Assembly (NCBI GenBank): GCA_907165275.2
Contig: OU015655.1
Span: forward strand, 2,802,501 to 2,866,500
DNA from: Zygaena filipendulae
Taxonomy: Eukaryota > Arthropoda > Insecta > Lepidoptera > Zygaenidae
Direction of reading: 5' to 3'
Length of the DNA stretch: 64,000 nt
Positions 34,587 to 46,959 of the stretch are shown in pieces. The notes beneath the pieces are model-generated. The model was not told the origin of the DNA. It did no database searches and worked only from the letters and a program-made list of their open reading frames with translations. Positions within the stretch are counted from its first letter, which is position 1. The number at the start of each line of letters is the position of its first letter. Made by a program: the position numbers and the translations under genes.

Positions 34587-37309
34587 GAGAGACGATGAAA
34601 ATTTAGAGTGATTTATTCCTTTTTTTATTGCATAAGTAATTATTTTCATAGCGAAATTTAACCTTGAATTTTTTTCTTCATTAGTCTTGAATTAATTACT
34701 ATTACTATAGGAGTTAATGATTGGAGTTTACACGTGACAGATTCGCTGCAATCAAAAGCACGTGAACTGAATAGGATTGTTAATTTTATGGATGCTTTTG
34801 CGTGCCTATCATATTTGTTATGTGATGAAGCAAGCAAACATATAATGTATTATTCTTATTATTCATGCACACTGAACAGTTTATTCGCGTAGCTAACTTT
34901 ATCTTATTTTAAGTAAAGTTCTAACCAATCAATTCTTCGATTAGGTTATTATAAGACCTACCTATACCTATTGTACTTAGACAATAATTAAAGGCTAATA
35001 TAATGTTAATATTCAATTTTCAAATAATAAACAGTTAGCTTATTCATATAATAGATCGTACAAAACTTGTTCTATATTTCAACAGCTGTTATCAGAAATT
35101 TAGGCCTTAGAAAAATTCGCCTGGCCGACCAGAGAAACAAACATACAAACACGGTCGCGTTCTTATAAAGATGGTAAATTGCACTAGATATACATTTATG
35201 TAGTACCTACCTACTACAGTACAAGCACATACCTATGTATATGAATGTATAAGAAAAATCTAGATTATCTATACCCGGCTGTGGTATATTCCACAATGTT
35301 GTCCTCTTTACAATAATTTACTTTAACTGCTGGATTTCTAAACTGTACCCAAATTAATATATTATTATTATTTACCTATTTAATTCTAAATACATTAAAT
35401 AATACATAGTTATTTTCAATTAGTGTAATGCATTTATTTATTGGGTTGGACGGTTTCCAAACATATCTGTTACAATAATTATGTTCAGTGTTTATATTTA
35501 ATTATTTATGGGTTTGTATATAATTAAATCAAGCAGGTAGTTTTGTTTATTACCTAGGTTTGTATAAAATCAAGTAATCACTATTGTGATGAATATGGAA
35601 AAAGTAAATAAACTTACCGCACCGCACCCTTACCAGCCGACGACAATGCCGATCATGTTTTTAACGGGCTTAACCATCTTTCACAGTTGTCTACTTTCTA
35701 AATCTCCGCGAATCTGGATTCTTAAACTTTGACCATTACCATCAGTGCAGGAAAGAAAAGGTGAATTTTTTGAATATGCCGAGCTGGACACCTTGTCGGC
35801 CGGCATATTGTGTGGTATTTTTAAATATTAGTAAAAAAAATTATTTTAGTTTTAATTTCATTAAACTTTTTTTTTTGTATAATTTTTTGTTTTTTTTTTT
35901 GCAAATAAATTTTCTTTCTCTCTTTCTTCTTTCCTTCTGATGCATGAACCGACGGTGCCTTTCTACCAAGACAAAACCATAGGTACATACCTGCACACTA
36001 AACTGTAAAAATATAAACAAAACATAACTTCTAATACTGTTTCTCTATACCCTTGCATATTCTTTGGATTGCTTCGTCTGCGTTTTAAACATCGAAAAAA
36101 CATGTGCGACGCGGCTTTAATGAGCAATTTGTTTTCAGCTCATCTTCCTAATGACGTCATACAGGGCGTGACCAGCGTACCTTATAGCCCGACACGTACA
36201 ACAAAGCTTACAACTCCTTATATAGGGACAGATCCCAGTGGAAGGTCGCCGAACACGACCAAAATGCTCACGACTGCGGCGTGTTCGATGTGAGTGTTGT
36301 CAGAGCGAGCCGTGAATCATTTCCTAGTGTTTTTGGCAGATAAGAGATCGTTGACTGCGGTTATTCAGCTTCTGGAAATACGATGGGCCCGATTTGTCTT
36401 ATAATTTAGGTGAAAAGGAACCTATCTTTAGAAATTAAACTGTTTTCTACGAAAATACGCTTGTAACCGACATCAAATTTATTGTTGCTCGATTATTCAC
36501 TCTGTACTTGTGAAAGAGAGCAAAATAGGTACATAGTTAACCAAAAACGAGTCAAACGACGCTTTCACAATGAAATCTTAAACGTATCGGTGTATTAAAG
36601 TTTACTATCATAATTATTATGTTTATTAAAATTTGATTCGTTTCTTCTTTTTTACTTTTTTTTCTTTTTTTTAATATCCGCGTGGGTTTATATGGTGGGG
36701 ATGTAGGTATAGCTGGCAGTAAATATAGCTAGGTACAAATTATTGTAGCACTTACGATATAAATATACAGGTTGTAAGATTAAACGAGGGATGTATTGCA
36801 GGAAGGTGTTTTGTATATCTAAATCTCGTGCCAACTATCTAAAAAAAGCCAAGTGCTTTTTTTATTATTATTTTTTTTTATGTCATAGGAGGCAATTGGT
36901 TTTAACGAAGAAAATTATAGAATTTTAAAGAAAAACATCGAATTATCAATGTGTTGGTAGGTATTTGTTGGTAAAATATACGTAATAATATATATTATCA
37001 CCAAGTTTTAAGTTGAATAGGTCTACGGGAAGTTGGAAAATACCTACTTCGGTATAAAATGTAAAAAAGCTAACTTTGGCGGCTTCTCATGCCTTTGTTT
37101 TCCGATGTTATTAAAAACAAAAATATAGCTTTTATTTACAAAATTCAGTAGATAAACAAAAATTGTTTGCTCCACCTGTAGCTTCTACGGTTTGGCTGTA
37201 AAACTCGTGTGACAGACGACAGACAGACGGACACGCGAGTGACAGCAATAAACGGAGCCCCGTTTGGACCCTTCGGGTACAGAACCTATACCCAAATGTA
37301 ATAATGAAT
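34587..37309. other. Intergenic or 5' intron DNA, nothing recognised
   Basis: AT-rich, with long T runs at 35860-35900. The plus frame at 36069-36293 has somewhat higher GC but no domain, splice context or homology that I recognise. Confidence 0.4.
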
Positions 37310-37482
37310 CCCTATTTCTCTTAGTTACGCTATAACATGAGAACGACTTGACCGATCACCATTCATTTCTGCATACACGTTGTCAGGGGTAAAAAGGATA
37401 TAGGGTACTTTTTATCCCGGAACTTCCGCAGGAACTCTAATACTGCCGCCGACCGCGGGTGAAACCGCAGGGATCAGCTAGT
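37310..37482 (-). repeat. Abundant lepidopteran short interspersed repeat, reverse copy
   Basis: Inverted relative to 37697: gcatacacgttgtcaggggt, atagggtactttttatcccg, and gggtgaaaccgcagggatca gctagt. Confidence 0.85.
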
Positions 37483-37696
37483 AGGTATATAATAAATTTT
37501 TGAAGTAAAAATATCATGAAAATTGCGCGCGCAAATTGCCGATGCGCTGACGGATCATTCAACTCTACTTTCCCTTGTATTGCCACTGGCGCGCCGACGA
37601 TTCAAATGTAAAGGTCTTTCACTCACGTAAACCCACGTTTTTATTTAAGGTTTCCTCTGTGATTTGTATTCTTTTTTTTAAATTTATTTATATGTT

Positions 37697-37880
37697 ACTG
37701 GCTGTTCCCTATGGTTTCACCCGCGTCAATTCAGGAGTTTTTGAGAGAATACCGGTATAAAAGTACCTTAGTCCCTATGTCTGTACAATGTGTAGGCATG
37801 CAAAATTTCATAATAATGGTCTAAGTAGTCAGGCATTAACAAAGAAACAAACTCGCATTCGCATGTTTACATCTTAAAGT
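37697..37880 (+). repeat. Abundant lepidopteran short interspersed repeat, forward copy
   Basis: ctggctgttccctatggttt cacccgcgtcaattc.. to aaagaaacaaactcgcattc. Together with 37310-37482 it forms an inverted pair about 215 bases apart. Confidence 0.8.
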
Positions 37881-37993
37881 AATCCTAAGGATTAGTTATT
37901 ATCAGATAAGCATACACAATCGCATGTTTGTATAAATAGCTTAATTCGTTTAGAATTACAGCCTGTATAACTATATTGCTACCTGCCTACCTC

Positions 37994-37999
37994 TTTATT
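37994..37999 (-). terminator. Polyadenylation signal AATAAA of the SLC6 transporter
   Basis: AATAAA on the minus strand, 9 bases after the transporter stop codon at 38009. The position is unusually close and would give a very short 3' UTR. Confidence 0.4.
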
Positions 38000-38008
38000 G
38001 TTTTACAT

Positions 38009-38509
38009 TCATAAATTAGTTGTGGAGTCACTGTCTTGTACTCGTTGTACTTCCCTTTTACTACCACTTTCCTCCACATGGACAGCAACAACCGTATCGA
38101 ACGATAACACAGCCTTGATGCTTTCTTTCTTCTTTTTAAATAGGCTTTTGTTCACGAAAATATTTTTATACTTTGATAAATCCAGAGACAGTGAACGCTT
38201 TTTTCCATTCTTACAATGGTCCTTGTAGATTTCTTCCAGATATTTTCTCCTGTAACCTGTGTATAACCAGTCGTCTGAATTGGCTCTTCGTTTGGAGTCT
38301 GACAAGAAGACTATATCGCTGGAGTAGTTGGTTGCCTCTGGTATATCTAAGAGACTTGATGGTCCCGAGTTCCGCTGATATCGTCTTTGGTATCTAGTCT
38401 GAGGAGTGGTTTCGCCTTCGACTTTACCACGTCTCGCCAACCAGTAATAATGCGCGATCGGATCCCTCGGCCCCCAATGTCTTGATGGTTGGAATGATGA
38501 TTTGAGTTT
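38009..38509 (-). CDS. SLC6 transporter, last exon (C-terminal cytoplasmic tail)
   Basis: Encodes KLKSSFQPSRHWGPRDPIAH YYWLARRGK and then a basic, Ser-rich tail of about 165 residues ending ..DSTTNL. WGP followed by a short spacer is the usual start of the SLC6 C-tail. Acceptor ..tatttcag, stop TAA at the left end. The tail is longer than in most family members. Confidence 0.9.
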   Translation of the reverse strand, partial: KLKSSFQPSRHWGPRDPIAHYYWLARRGKVEGETTPQTRYQRRYQRNSGPSSLLDIPEATNYSSDIVFLSDSKRRANSDDWLYTGYRRKYLEEIYKDHCKNGKKRSLSLDLSKYKNIFVNKSLFKKKKESIKAVLSFDTVVAVHVEESGSKREVQRVQDSDSTTNL

Positions 38510-41500
38510 CTGAAATAAAAAAATAATAATAATATTATAAGCCACGTGGATCTAACTCACCTCATGGATACCCGTGGATTAACCCTGTCAAAAACAAAAG
38601 ACTACTTTTTTAAGAAGATCGCTTGCAACTCTTGTCTAGTGATAGAAGAGAAAACTCTACGTCCGCGTCAGGATCAATATTACAAAAAAAAATTACTCTC
38701 CTCGTGACTCAAGAAGTTTAACTTCCAAATCTTGAGTTGTAGGTAATACGTATATTTAGGTGAAAAGTTTGCTTCATATAAATTGTTTTGCTAAGGTCGT
38801 TATACTTTTCGTTCTTTTATTGTATTTCAACTGACATATCAACCATAAGGAAATTTCGCCGCTCAGTGGTCTGTGTATGAATAATAGGCAGTGTATTATA
38901 TTCTAAGCACGGCGTTATGATTATTGGAATAGTGTGGTGCGGACGCAAGGTCGTTTCCTTAATATCATACACACGGAAGTTAGTCCAGGAAAAAAAATAT
39001 CGACGCATCATTTATCATTTCGCATTGACAGCTTAAATAGGCTATCGTGTGTAGAACGAAAGCTTGGTGATGAGTATATTCGCAATGCAGCATCAAAGGT
39101 AGAGTCATTGCTGTAAATAAATAAATTATCAAGTGGTAACAAGGCGGCCGTATGCCACTCGTTATGATATCCCGCCTCATTTCTAATACTTTTTAATTTA
39201 TTTTTTAATCTGTTCTTTTTATATGCAAAAATTCATGTTTAATTTTTTTGACAGAACTAGAACTAGACTGATTTTAATAAAATCACAATTCAAAATTACA
39301 AAAATTATTCTTTTATTATTTTTATTGAGCTAGCCAAAGGCCTTACTCCCAGAGAGAAGGTAATCACTACGTTTTACTTACTCCTTCTCCGAACCTCACA
39401 AAGTTAAACTCGGTTAAACGTAAGATACTAATATGTTTACATACAATTCACTGAAGTTTTTGTCTTAATGTGCTTATCGGTACGTAAAACATCGAATCTA
39501 ATAGATCACCAATAGACTTATAATAATAATAATAACTTCACACGCGTCAATTTTGGTAGATAATCCCTCGAGAACTCTTCCTATATCGCTCAAGAATTTT
39601 CCTATCAGCGAAAGATATTTTAGACTCGGTTTAATAGTTCCAAAGAATTTTGCCTACATTCATACTTAAAAACAAACTTTATAGGTACACTATTTATTTT
39701 AGTCTAAATATCCAAATGTTACTTAAGTAACTAAAGCAAATCGAAACATCTTACCGAAATAGTATCATACTGCACTTGTTTCACCACAGCAATAATACCG
39801 AATACTATTATCACTAATGCAGTCACGGCTGCGAAAGCCAACAAGGCGCTTACGTCCCACGCCGGCTCCGCCCAAGACACGTCTAAGAACATCATCACCA
39901 GCCACCACGCGGTAAATGCCACCATGATCGACGATGATGCATGCCATCCCCACACCCAATATTTCGTTATTTTACTGCCCGTCAGAAACTCCACGTCTTC
40001 AACAAGAGCTTTCCAACCTATAAGGAGAAAAAAAAACCTTTGAGAATTAAGAAGAAACGCGGGCTAGGAGACATTCAAGGAGAATTTTTCAATCTGTTGC
40101 TATCGCCCTCCTATCTCCCAGCGTAGAGCGCGAGCGAAATAAAAGTCTTCTCCAAAGTGTCTATGTACTTAGTAAACTATTACCATTACCATTGATAGTT
40201 TCTAGGATTTCTCAATTTTCACGGATGGTGTACTAATTTAAGTTCATGGTGTGTAATACTCAAAATACGAGTTCTAAGAATCTATACACACTACATATAA
40301 TGTATGTGTAAGCTTACCGTAAATGAATATGAAAACAAGAATCTCGAGAACAGTCGCAACGCTCACGAGGAATGGCACGACCGTATCATCCAACATGGAA
40401 ATAGCTGGCATCCTCCCGGCCAGCACGGCTAAAGTCAAAGCGATCCCGACCACGGAGTTGCCAGCGCACACTAATCGCCATTTGTACCCACCGATGCAGC
40501 GGTAATGGTCATATATTGGGTATAGCAGAGTAACCTGAAACAAATTTGTGATCGCTTATTTTCTGATTCACCCCTTTTTATGTATTTCAATATGGAATAG
40601 AAATCTATGCAATTGTCTTTACAAGACATTTATCAATATGATATACATTGAATTGCACAGAGTGAAACTGTGCTCTAATTTAAGAAATTACGTGATCATG
40701 AATTTTAGAAAGTTCAACCAAGGTATACCTGCAGTCAGCACTAAGAAAAATGCCAGCATCTCACCATAGAAATAATGCCCGAAAGGAACAAAGTAAAGAA
40801 CACCAATAGAGGCCATGCTCTGCCAAGTCCATTGTCTTCAGCCATCTGATACATCTGAGACAGCACCGCTAAGGGATCAGTGTCCTTCCCGCCGAGTCCT
40901 CCGATTGAGTGCCAAAACATAGAGCCGGCCCAGCTTGATAGAATCAAGGATACAATCAGGATCAGGGACGTCCTGAAGAACATTAAGAACTCTTGGAAGG
41001 TGGAAGGAATGTGTTAGTGTGTGTTATGATTTTTTTTTTCTCATTTATAATTCTAATGTCTCTACAACTTACCATTGAACGTTAGTGTCAGTGTATAAAG
41101 TATCACCGGCTAGTATCAGGAACCCTCCAGGAATTTGCGCGGACCACAAAGCTTGGACCACAGCGCTGTGCCATACGTTGGGCATTAAGAGACTGTGCCA
41201 GTAGGCCCACTCGTTGAACGTGCTAAAATAGCTTAAGCTTCCAATGGATGCCCAAATCACAATGCCAAGTACAAATACCACAGGTCCTAATGTGTAGAAG
41301 ATCTTTTTTACCATTTTCACTGGACTATATAGGCTGCGTACAAAACAATATTGCATTATAAGTTAAGGTATATTAATATCAATTAATTGTCAATGACTTC
41401 AGTTAAACTCACAGGAAAGGGAAAGAAATCCACAAAACGACTACAATAAAAGCATTGGCAATGTAATATTCAGGCTTCTCTCGAATAGGCGCCATGAAGG

Positions 41501-43564
41501 TTGAACTGCAACGAAATAATGTTTTTTGGGTTGCAATCGACAATCGATGCTAGTACACGTGGTTTCTTATAAAGCTTACAATATAAACTCAACTCACTCA
41601 AGGCACGTAGTTGAGTTAAAAGTCGTAACGTAATTTTCACTTTCGACCATAAAGTTCAAGCCTGAGCATTCGCTGAACGGGATAGAGTTTCTCGCGGTGT
41701 ACAGGAAGTATGAAGCCGTTAATGCCAAGTAGATGATGGTGTAGATCGATGCGATGCAAGTGGTCAGCAGTCGTATGTAGCCGATGCCTTGAACAATGAT
41801 TTTTATAAATTAAAATTTTACATAAGTACGGATGAGTCGGCAAGGAGGTGTCAAAACGAAAGGCTAACAAAGTGACCGTCACAACGGATACATTTTTACT
41901 TTATTAATTTCCCAAACATTAACAGATTTCCAAGAGTTGCACTATCAAAAGAATGCGTGCAACTTACAATCAGTAGAACGCAATTTTTTTTACATCAATA
42001 TTACCTATTTACATGTACTTACTCTTATACCTACCCAAGTATCCATATCTAGGCAATACAAAATCTTCTTCTAGAGATCAGGTGGCGCTGTTTGATAAGG
42101 TCCAAGAATTAATATTATTTATTAGTATTGTTATTATAGAAGACATACGTATGTTATATAGCATTAGCTCGTTTCCCTTACCTTTCTCTCTAGCTGAGCA
42201 GATACTAACTACTTTATATCCTTTCCATCAGAATAATTTCGTAATTCGACCTTGCAATACCTACTCTCATTGCGCCAATAATGCGCTTTTTCAAGTAGTA
42301 CCTACTATCAGTTCAGTCATGTGCGCCTGTCACATATCAACCCCCTTAGTCGAGTCGACACTGATCGTAAGTTCGCTATTGAAATTACGGAACTTAGAGT
42401 CATGTCACGCGTGGTCGTGAAAAATTGGACTTTTGATAGGATGATTTTACGTGACAGTACGGTATGTTCTATTAGTTTTCTATAGCGTCAACGATCATAG
42501 ATTGTCGACTTGGCTAAGGGGACAGGACATTGCGTGAAGCCTATAGAATAGGTATTAATACCTCTAAAGAAGGGAACAGCTCTCCAGATACCCACGCAGT
42601 TCTGCTGGCTGAGCTGTCCCACCGCGAGCTGCAGCAGCGTCACGGGCAGCGCCACAGCCACGCTAGCCACCGACAGCACCATAGCGTAGGGCAGGCCACC
42701 GTAACGGAACGCCTCCCGCGGCGCCCGCCACGTCGTGCTGTGGCCCATGCACAGTGCCAGCGTTAGCAGGTGGATGCGCACGATCGGCCAGCTGAACCGC
42801 TCCTATATGCGATTTGAGTAAAATCTTTTGGATTTGTGAATCTACAGTAAGTCAGGGCATTTCCGCTACTTAGAAATCAATTAGGAGATCCCGCGAAAAT
42901 TCCAGGATAAAACGAGTCTATGTCGTTTTCTCTGTCCCTGAAAATGTGTAGGTATGTGAAAGCGTGACATCACATTCATAAGGATGAAAAGTTATAGAAA
43001 TATTGTTTAAAAAAGTGGTGTTAGATACGGTTAATTCAAAAAGATATTATGTAGTTATGTATTAAAGACTAGCTGTCCCGTGCGGTTTCACCCACGATAA
43101 TTTCGAAGTTCCCGCGGAATTGTTCCATACAAACTTTGCAACCCCTTTTCATCCCCTTAGGGGTTGAATTTTCAAAAATCCTTTCTTATCGGAGGCCTAC
43201 GTCATACAAAGAACACACTTTCCAAGTTTCAGGACTCTACGATCAGCGGTTTAGGCTGTGCGCTACCACTTTATAGGCAGTCTAGATATAATGAAATTAC
43301 ATTAATTTATTTCAGGCAGAATAAATATATAATAAAAAAGTCATGTATCAAATAACAGAGCGTCTCATGTACTTGAAACCTCATTAATTTTCAAAACCAG
43401 AATTTAAAAGTCAACTATATCTCAAGTACCCACCCGAGACGCTCTCATTGTTTTCAGTACCTATACGGAGATGAAGCAACCCAGTAAAACTATGATTGAA
43501 GATAAATAAATTTGACTTGCTAATTCGCGCTACATACCTTCAGTCTGTAAGTATCGAAGATCAT
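38009..43564 (-). CDS. Divergent SLC6 (sodium:neurotransmitter symporter family) transporter
   Basis: A membrane transporter with the LeuT fold. Nine exons join in frame, all GT-AG: 43538-43564, 42562-42802, 41598-41787, 41413-41505, 41073-41333, 40765-40972, 40318-40534, 39755-40017 and 38009-38509, for 2001 bases or 666 residues. The start ATG at 43562 opens a nine-codon first exon (MIFDTYRLK), a common SLC6 arrangement. Hydrophobic segments match TM1 to TM12 in spacing, with an extracellular loop containing C..TFNSTTC. Family marks: WRxP and a downstream YGG in TM1, QALWSAQIPGG in TM6, SSWAGSMFWHSIGG in TM8, WGP tail. Odd: the GNxWRFP..NGGGAF block is GHSTTWRAPREAFRYGG, so residues that hold Na+ and substrate in classic members are changed. 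An orphan or nutrient-type insect SLC6; the substrate cannot be inferred. Confidence 0.92.
39755..40017 (-). CDS. SLC6 transporter exon: TM11-TM12 region
   Basis: Encodes WKALVEDVEFLTGSKITKYW VWGWHASSS, two long hydrophobic stretches (SSSIMVAFTAWWLVMMFLDV and ALLAFAAVTALVIIVFGIIA). Acceptor ..ccttatag, donor GTAAGA. Confidence 0.95.
40318..40534 (-). CDS. SLC6 transporter exon: TM9-TM10 region
   Basis: Encodes VTLLYPIYDHYRCIGGYKWR, then hydrophobic NSVVGIALTLAVLAGRMPAI and VVPFLVSVATVLEILVFIFI. Acceptor ..gtttcag, donor GTAAGC. Confidence 0.95.
40765..40972 (-). CDS. SLC6 transporter exon: TM7-TM8 region
   Basis: Encodes TSLILIVSLILSSWAGSMFW HSIGGLGG and ending RAWPLLVFFTLFLSGIISM. SWAG..F..S.GG corresponds to the TM8 sodium-2 site block (SxxAGFxIFSxLG). 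Acceptor ..ttcttcag, which keeps the Trp codon split across the junction open; donor GTGAGA. Confidence 0.93.
41073..41333 (-). CDS. SLC6 transporter exon: TM5-TM6 region
   Basis: Encodes SPVKMVKKIFYTLGPVVFVL GIVIWASIGSLSYFS.., then VWHSAVVQALWSAQIPGGFL ILAGDTLYTDTNVQW. VW..AVVQ..WS aligns with the WxxAxxQxFFSLG unwound helix of TM6. Acceptor ..gtacgcag, donor GTAAGT. Confidence 0.95.
41413..41505 (-). CDS. SLC6 transporter exon: extracellular loop end and TM4
   Basis: Encodes STFMAPIREKPEYYIANAFI VVVLWISFPF, 31 codons, in phase on both sides. Acceptor ..gttgcag, donor GTGAGT. Confidence 0.9.
41598..41787 (-). CDS. SLC6 transporter exon: TM3 and large extracellular loop
   Basis: Encodes GIGYIRLLTTCIASIYTIIY LALTASYFLYTARNSIPF.., then the loop SECSGLNFMV..TTFNSTTCL, with a paired-cysteine and N-glycosylation-like NST pattern typical of SLC6 loop 2. 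The loop is shorter than in monoamine transporters. Confidence 0.92.
42562..42802 (-). CDS. SLC6 transporter exon: TM1-TM2 region
   Basis: Encodes ERFSWPIVRIHLLTLALCMG HSTTWRAPREAFRYGGLPYA and hydrophobic MVLSVASVAVALPVTLLQLA, then VGQLSQQNCVGIWRAVPFF. GQ..Q..VG.WRAVP.F.G is the conserved TM2-loop 1 motif. Acceptor ..catatag, donor GTATTA. Confidence 0.95.
43070..43270 (+). repeat. Abundant lepidopteran short interspersed repeat, forward copy
   Basis: ctagctgtcccgtgcggttt cacccacgataatttcg.., aagttcccgcgg, then a different 3' half (ccccttttcatccccttagg, ctacgatcagcggtttagg) than the other copies. In an SLC6 intron. Confidence 0.75.
43538..43564 (-). CDS. SLC6 transporter, first coding exon (nine codons)
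   Basis: ATG followed by IFDTYRLK, then donor GTATGT in phase 0, matching the next exon (ERFSWP). A small first exon before a charged E-R-x-x-W segment is usual in this family. Confidence 0.75.
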
Positions 43565-46197
43565 AGTCCGTCCTTTGTTCCGGTTTATTAGCACATAACT
43601 ATTGTGGTATTCACATTATACTATGCATCACCAATACCAAACACAGGTATCTGAATAACAGTTTTCGTACAAGCAAAACTGCATCACGCCTTCTCCACTA
43701 ACATTTTGCAACAAGTAGATAAAGACGAGATAAAATTCATATCTCATGGGTTTCAGGTCCGTTAACGATAAATTCATCTTTGGGCCGGTGACAAGTATCG
43801 CTCGTGTTGCCGGCGTACGAGTATTTTATTATCAAGTCGTGATTATCTCCTACTTCGCTTAGTGTTCTATAACTGCTAGCTGACACATTTTATCTGTACA
43901 CGTTCGATTATTCCGGTCCATTTCATTACAAACTTCCTGACAAATCCTTCATTTTCCCATAAAACAATACTTATTATACCTATTAGGTACCTAGTTACAT
44001 AAACTAATTGGCTAGGTTCTTCTAATCTTTAAATACAATTAAACAACGTATTCAATTAAAATTGACAGTTTAATGTTTCCAGATTTTCTTTATAACATAA
44101 TATGTATATCACACAAATTCTGAATAATAAATAATACAGTAGAATGTCTCAAAAGAACGTTTATACCTTTTAACTTTAAATGTTTATCTTCAAAAATAAA
44201 ACTTCTAATTGCAAAAAAAGCTGTTTAATTAAAATTTATGATTGTTTGATCTTTTCTAATACGAAGCATGAATTAGGTTTCACAGGCGTAAAAAATGCTT
44301 ATAAAAATGCAGATTTAAAAAAAAATAAGAATTTATAGGTATCGGAGTGAAATCATATTTTTATACCTACGAAATTACTATATTTTTATGGTTACAACAG
44401 ATTACTGCCGACAGAACTGTTTCTCATTTCTTGGCGAGTCTGATACATATTCGGTGTACTAACAAGGGGGCCTACAGGAAATATTCATGATATTATTCCA
44501 TATATTTTTAAGTTTTCAATTATTTAGTTATATTTATGCCTTAAGCATGTGAGTATAAAGCTCATTTTCAATTGCAGTGTAAACAATACGTAATAGGAGT
44601 GCTAATGCACTATAGTAGCTGCCATAACGTTTCGAGGCACGTAATCCCTTATTTCACTCAAACATCCGTTCATTTACTATAACATAACATTTATCAATTA
44701 TATCATACATCACACCATACATATAATACATCGTAGAATTTAAAAGTTATATACGTTCATAAAACTGATGTTCTTCGATAAACGTGGTGTTGGCGGCATA
44801 CAACAAAGCGGCAAATATGGGTACATCTTTTCATTTTGGAATCTCAAAACCAATATATCCTATTTATTTTAGTCAAAAAGGACCCCATACACGTGGTATA
44901 AAAATGTGTTGCGGCGGATAACTTTGTATAGTAGGTACTGTACCTCGGTTTATTGAAGCAATAGAAACCATTTTGAATATGTAAAATAAATTTTAAGTAC
45001 CTATACATTTTTAAACTTTTAGGAACATAATATCATACCCGTACATGATACGGTTAGACTCGTCAAATAAAAACGCATCACTGCGTGCCGTGTATCTACA
45101 TGCATGAGCTTTTTATACTTAACACTAAATTATATTTTTTTCAAATTTTCATTTATCCGGGCTCGTATAACAATGATGACTTGTAACTTCGCTAAAAATA
45201 TGATTAATTCAAGTTTATTATCATGGTCTTATTGAAAACTAATAAATAGGTAGGTACCTACGTATAAATATATCTTTTGCTTCAGAAATTTTGAGGATAC
45301 AGAAAATTATTTTCTATGATTACTTATCTGATTTATCAAATATAGGTTTTGAATTTGTGTTACATAAAAATACCGCTTCATGATGACGATTTTTTACTTT
45401 AATTTTTCACAATAAATTATTCTACTTATTTACTACTTTTCACTATTTAATATTTATTATTTACAAGTATTCAATAGGTACATAGAACCACAATCATCGT
45501 TTAATTTTAGTAAGTGCAATTATGTCTGATCTAGATGTGCATATAATTATATTGTATAAATAATATAGGTACATAAATAGTCGAAAAGGGGATAACAAGT
45601 CCATACGAGGTATGAAGGCGACATGTTTTAGACTCTACGTACTTTCTTCTTCTTTCTATTTGAGTAAGCACTATTCATACCATGATTATAAAAACGGAAA
45701 GTAACTAATTTTAGACACACTTTGTCGGGGTTACAAGAAGGCTATAGTGTAGGTACTTTTAACACCGTGAAACTAATACATGAATTTTTGCGTACACGTC
45801 AGGGGCACAGTGAAGAGATAAAACACTTTTTATCGCATAATACCCGCGGGAACTTCAAAATTAATGCAAGTGAAACCACGGGGAACAGCTAGTATATGTC
45901 CGCCAACGATACCTTCTTTAATCACGCTGAGTGCTGACTAAGCGTCAACATTGAACTTATCAGTGATGGTGCTGGCGACTTGAAATCCCTTTCCGACTAA
46001 GCCTCATTAAATAAGCTTCGTTTTTTTTTTTTAATCTCTACAACGGCTACAGTGGCTGCAATGGTAGGCAGTGTCTTGTCCCTTAATTAAACGTATTGAA
46101 TATTTCCATATAAACACCCAATGCTCTCTCCTGTTGAAGCGGTTGCAATAAGGTACCTAACTACTTTAAGACTCTACACGGGTCAAACAAGCGCTAC
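43565..46197. other. Upstream flank of the transporter, nothing recognised
   Basis: AT-rich, no exon; promoter elements of the transporter must lie near the left end but none could be assigned. A reverse copy of the abundant repeat is at 45745-45893 (gaaaccacggggaacagcta gt). Confidence 0.45.
45745..45893 (-). repeat. Abundant lepidopteran short interspersed repeat, reverse copy
   Basis: gcgtacacgtcaggggcaca, ataatacccgcgggaacttc and gtgaaaccacggggaacagc, in the inverse order of the forward copies. Confidence 0.8.
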
Positions 46198-46474
46198 CTG
46201 GGCCCTTATTCACTATGACCAACAACATTCCTTGCCTATAACGCGCGTCCCAAAAACAATCCCAAACGCTCCAGATGCAAAAATAAAAAAAAAAAAATTT
46301 TTTATAGTCATAAAGAATATAAATTTCATTTGATTTCATTTCATAAAGAACACAAAGAAACGTACGTTGTAAATGTATTTTTTTAAAGTGAAACTTCTTT
46401 AAACACGAGGGAAAAGCAATTTAAGTGGCGCCTTATCTTAGCGCGACGCGTTATGGTCATAGTGATGGGTCCTG
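46198..46474 (-). mobile_element. MITE with CAGGGCCCTTATTCACTATGACC termini, copy 2
   Basis: Left end ctgggcccttattcactatg accaacaacattcc equals the reverse complement of the right end of copy 1 at 17620-17882; right end ..ttatggtcatagtgatgggtcctg. So it is the same element in the opposite orientation. Confidence 0.88.
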
Positions 46475-46682
46475 CTATAAGCTATACCACAGATAAATAC
46501 TATATAACTAGGTTCTTCACCCGCGTGCATTTCGGAAACTATTCTGTGACAATCAGGGATAGTGTAACTCCTATAAGTGAAATAATTTTTATAGGTAATC
46601 GATTCAGTAGTTTAGTAGTAGTGCAAACTACAACTCTTAATGATATTTAAAGTTCATATTTATTATCTTTCAAACAAAGTCC

Positions 46683-46858
46683 TCGGGCCGCGTCTGTCTG
46701 TCTGTTCGCGATAAACATTAAACTACGGAACGGATTTCATGCTGTTTTCGCCAATAGATAGGAGTGATTCAAGGGGAAGGTTTGTACGTATAGTTTGTCT
46801 TGGAATTCCTGAGGGAACTCCGAAATTACCGCGGGTGAAACCGCGGAGGACAGCTTGT
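46683..46858 (-). repeat. Abundant lepidopteran short interspersed repeat, reverse copy
   Basis: gtctgtctgtctgttcgcga, taaacattaaactacggaac, agataggagtgattcaaggg, and gaaaccgcggaggacagct. Confidence 0.85.
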
Positions 46859-46959
46859 TATTTATAATTCTGCAATACTGCAACATAATTACGAAAAGTT
46901 CAATTGAAAAACGCCACAAGCTTAGCCGATATCTCTTTAAATAAAAATGAGAAGAAGAC

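Noticed and set aside
38817..39180. Several overlapping short frames
   Set aside because: No domain, no splice signals in phase with the transporter, and random-like composition.
42013..42420. 135-codon plus-strand frame in a transporter intron
   Set aside because: No domain, AT-rich codons, no second copy; a chance open frame.
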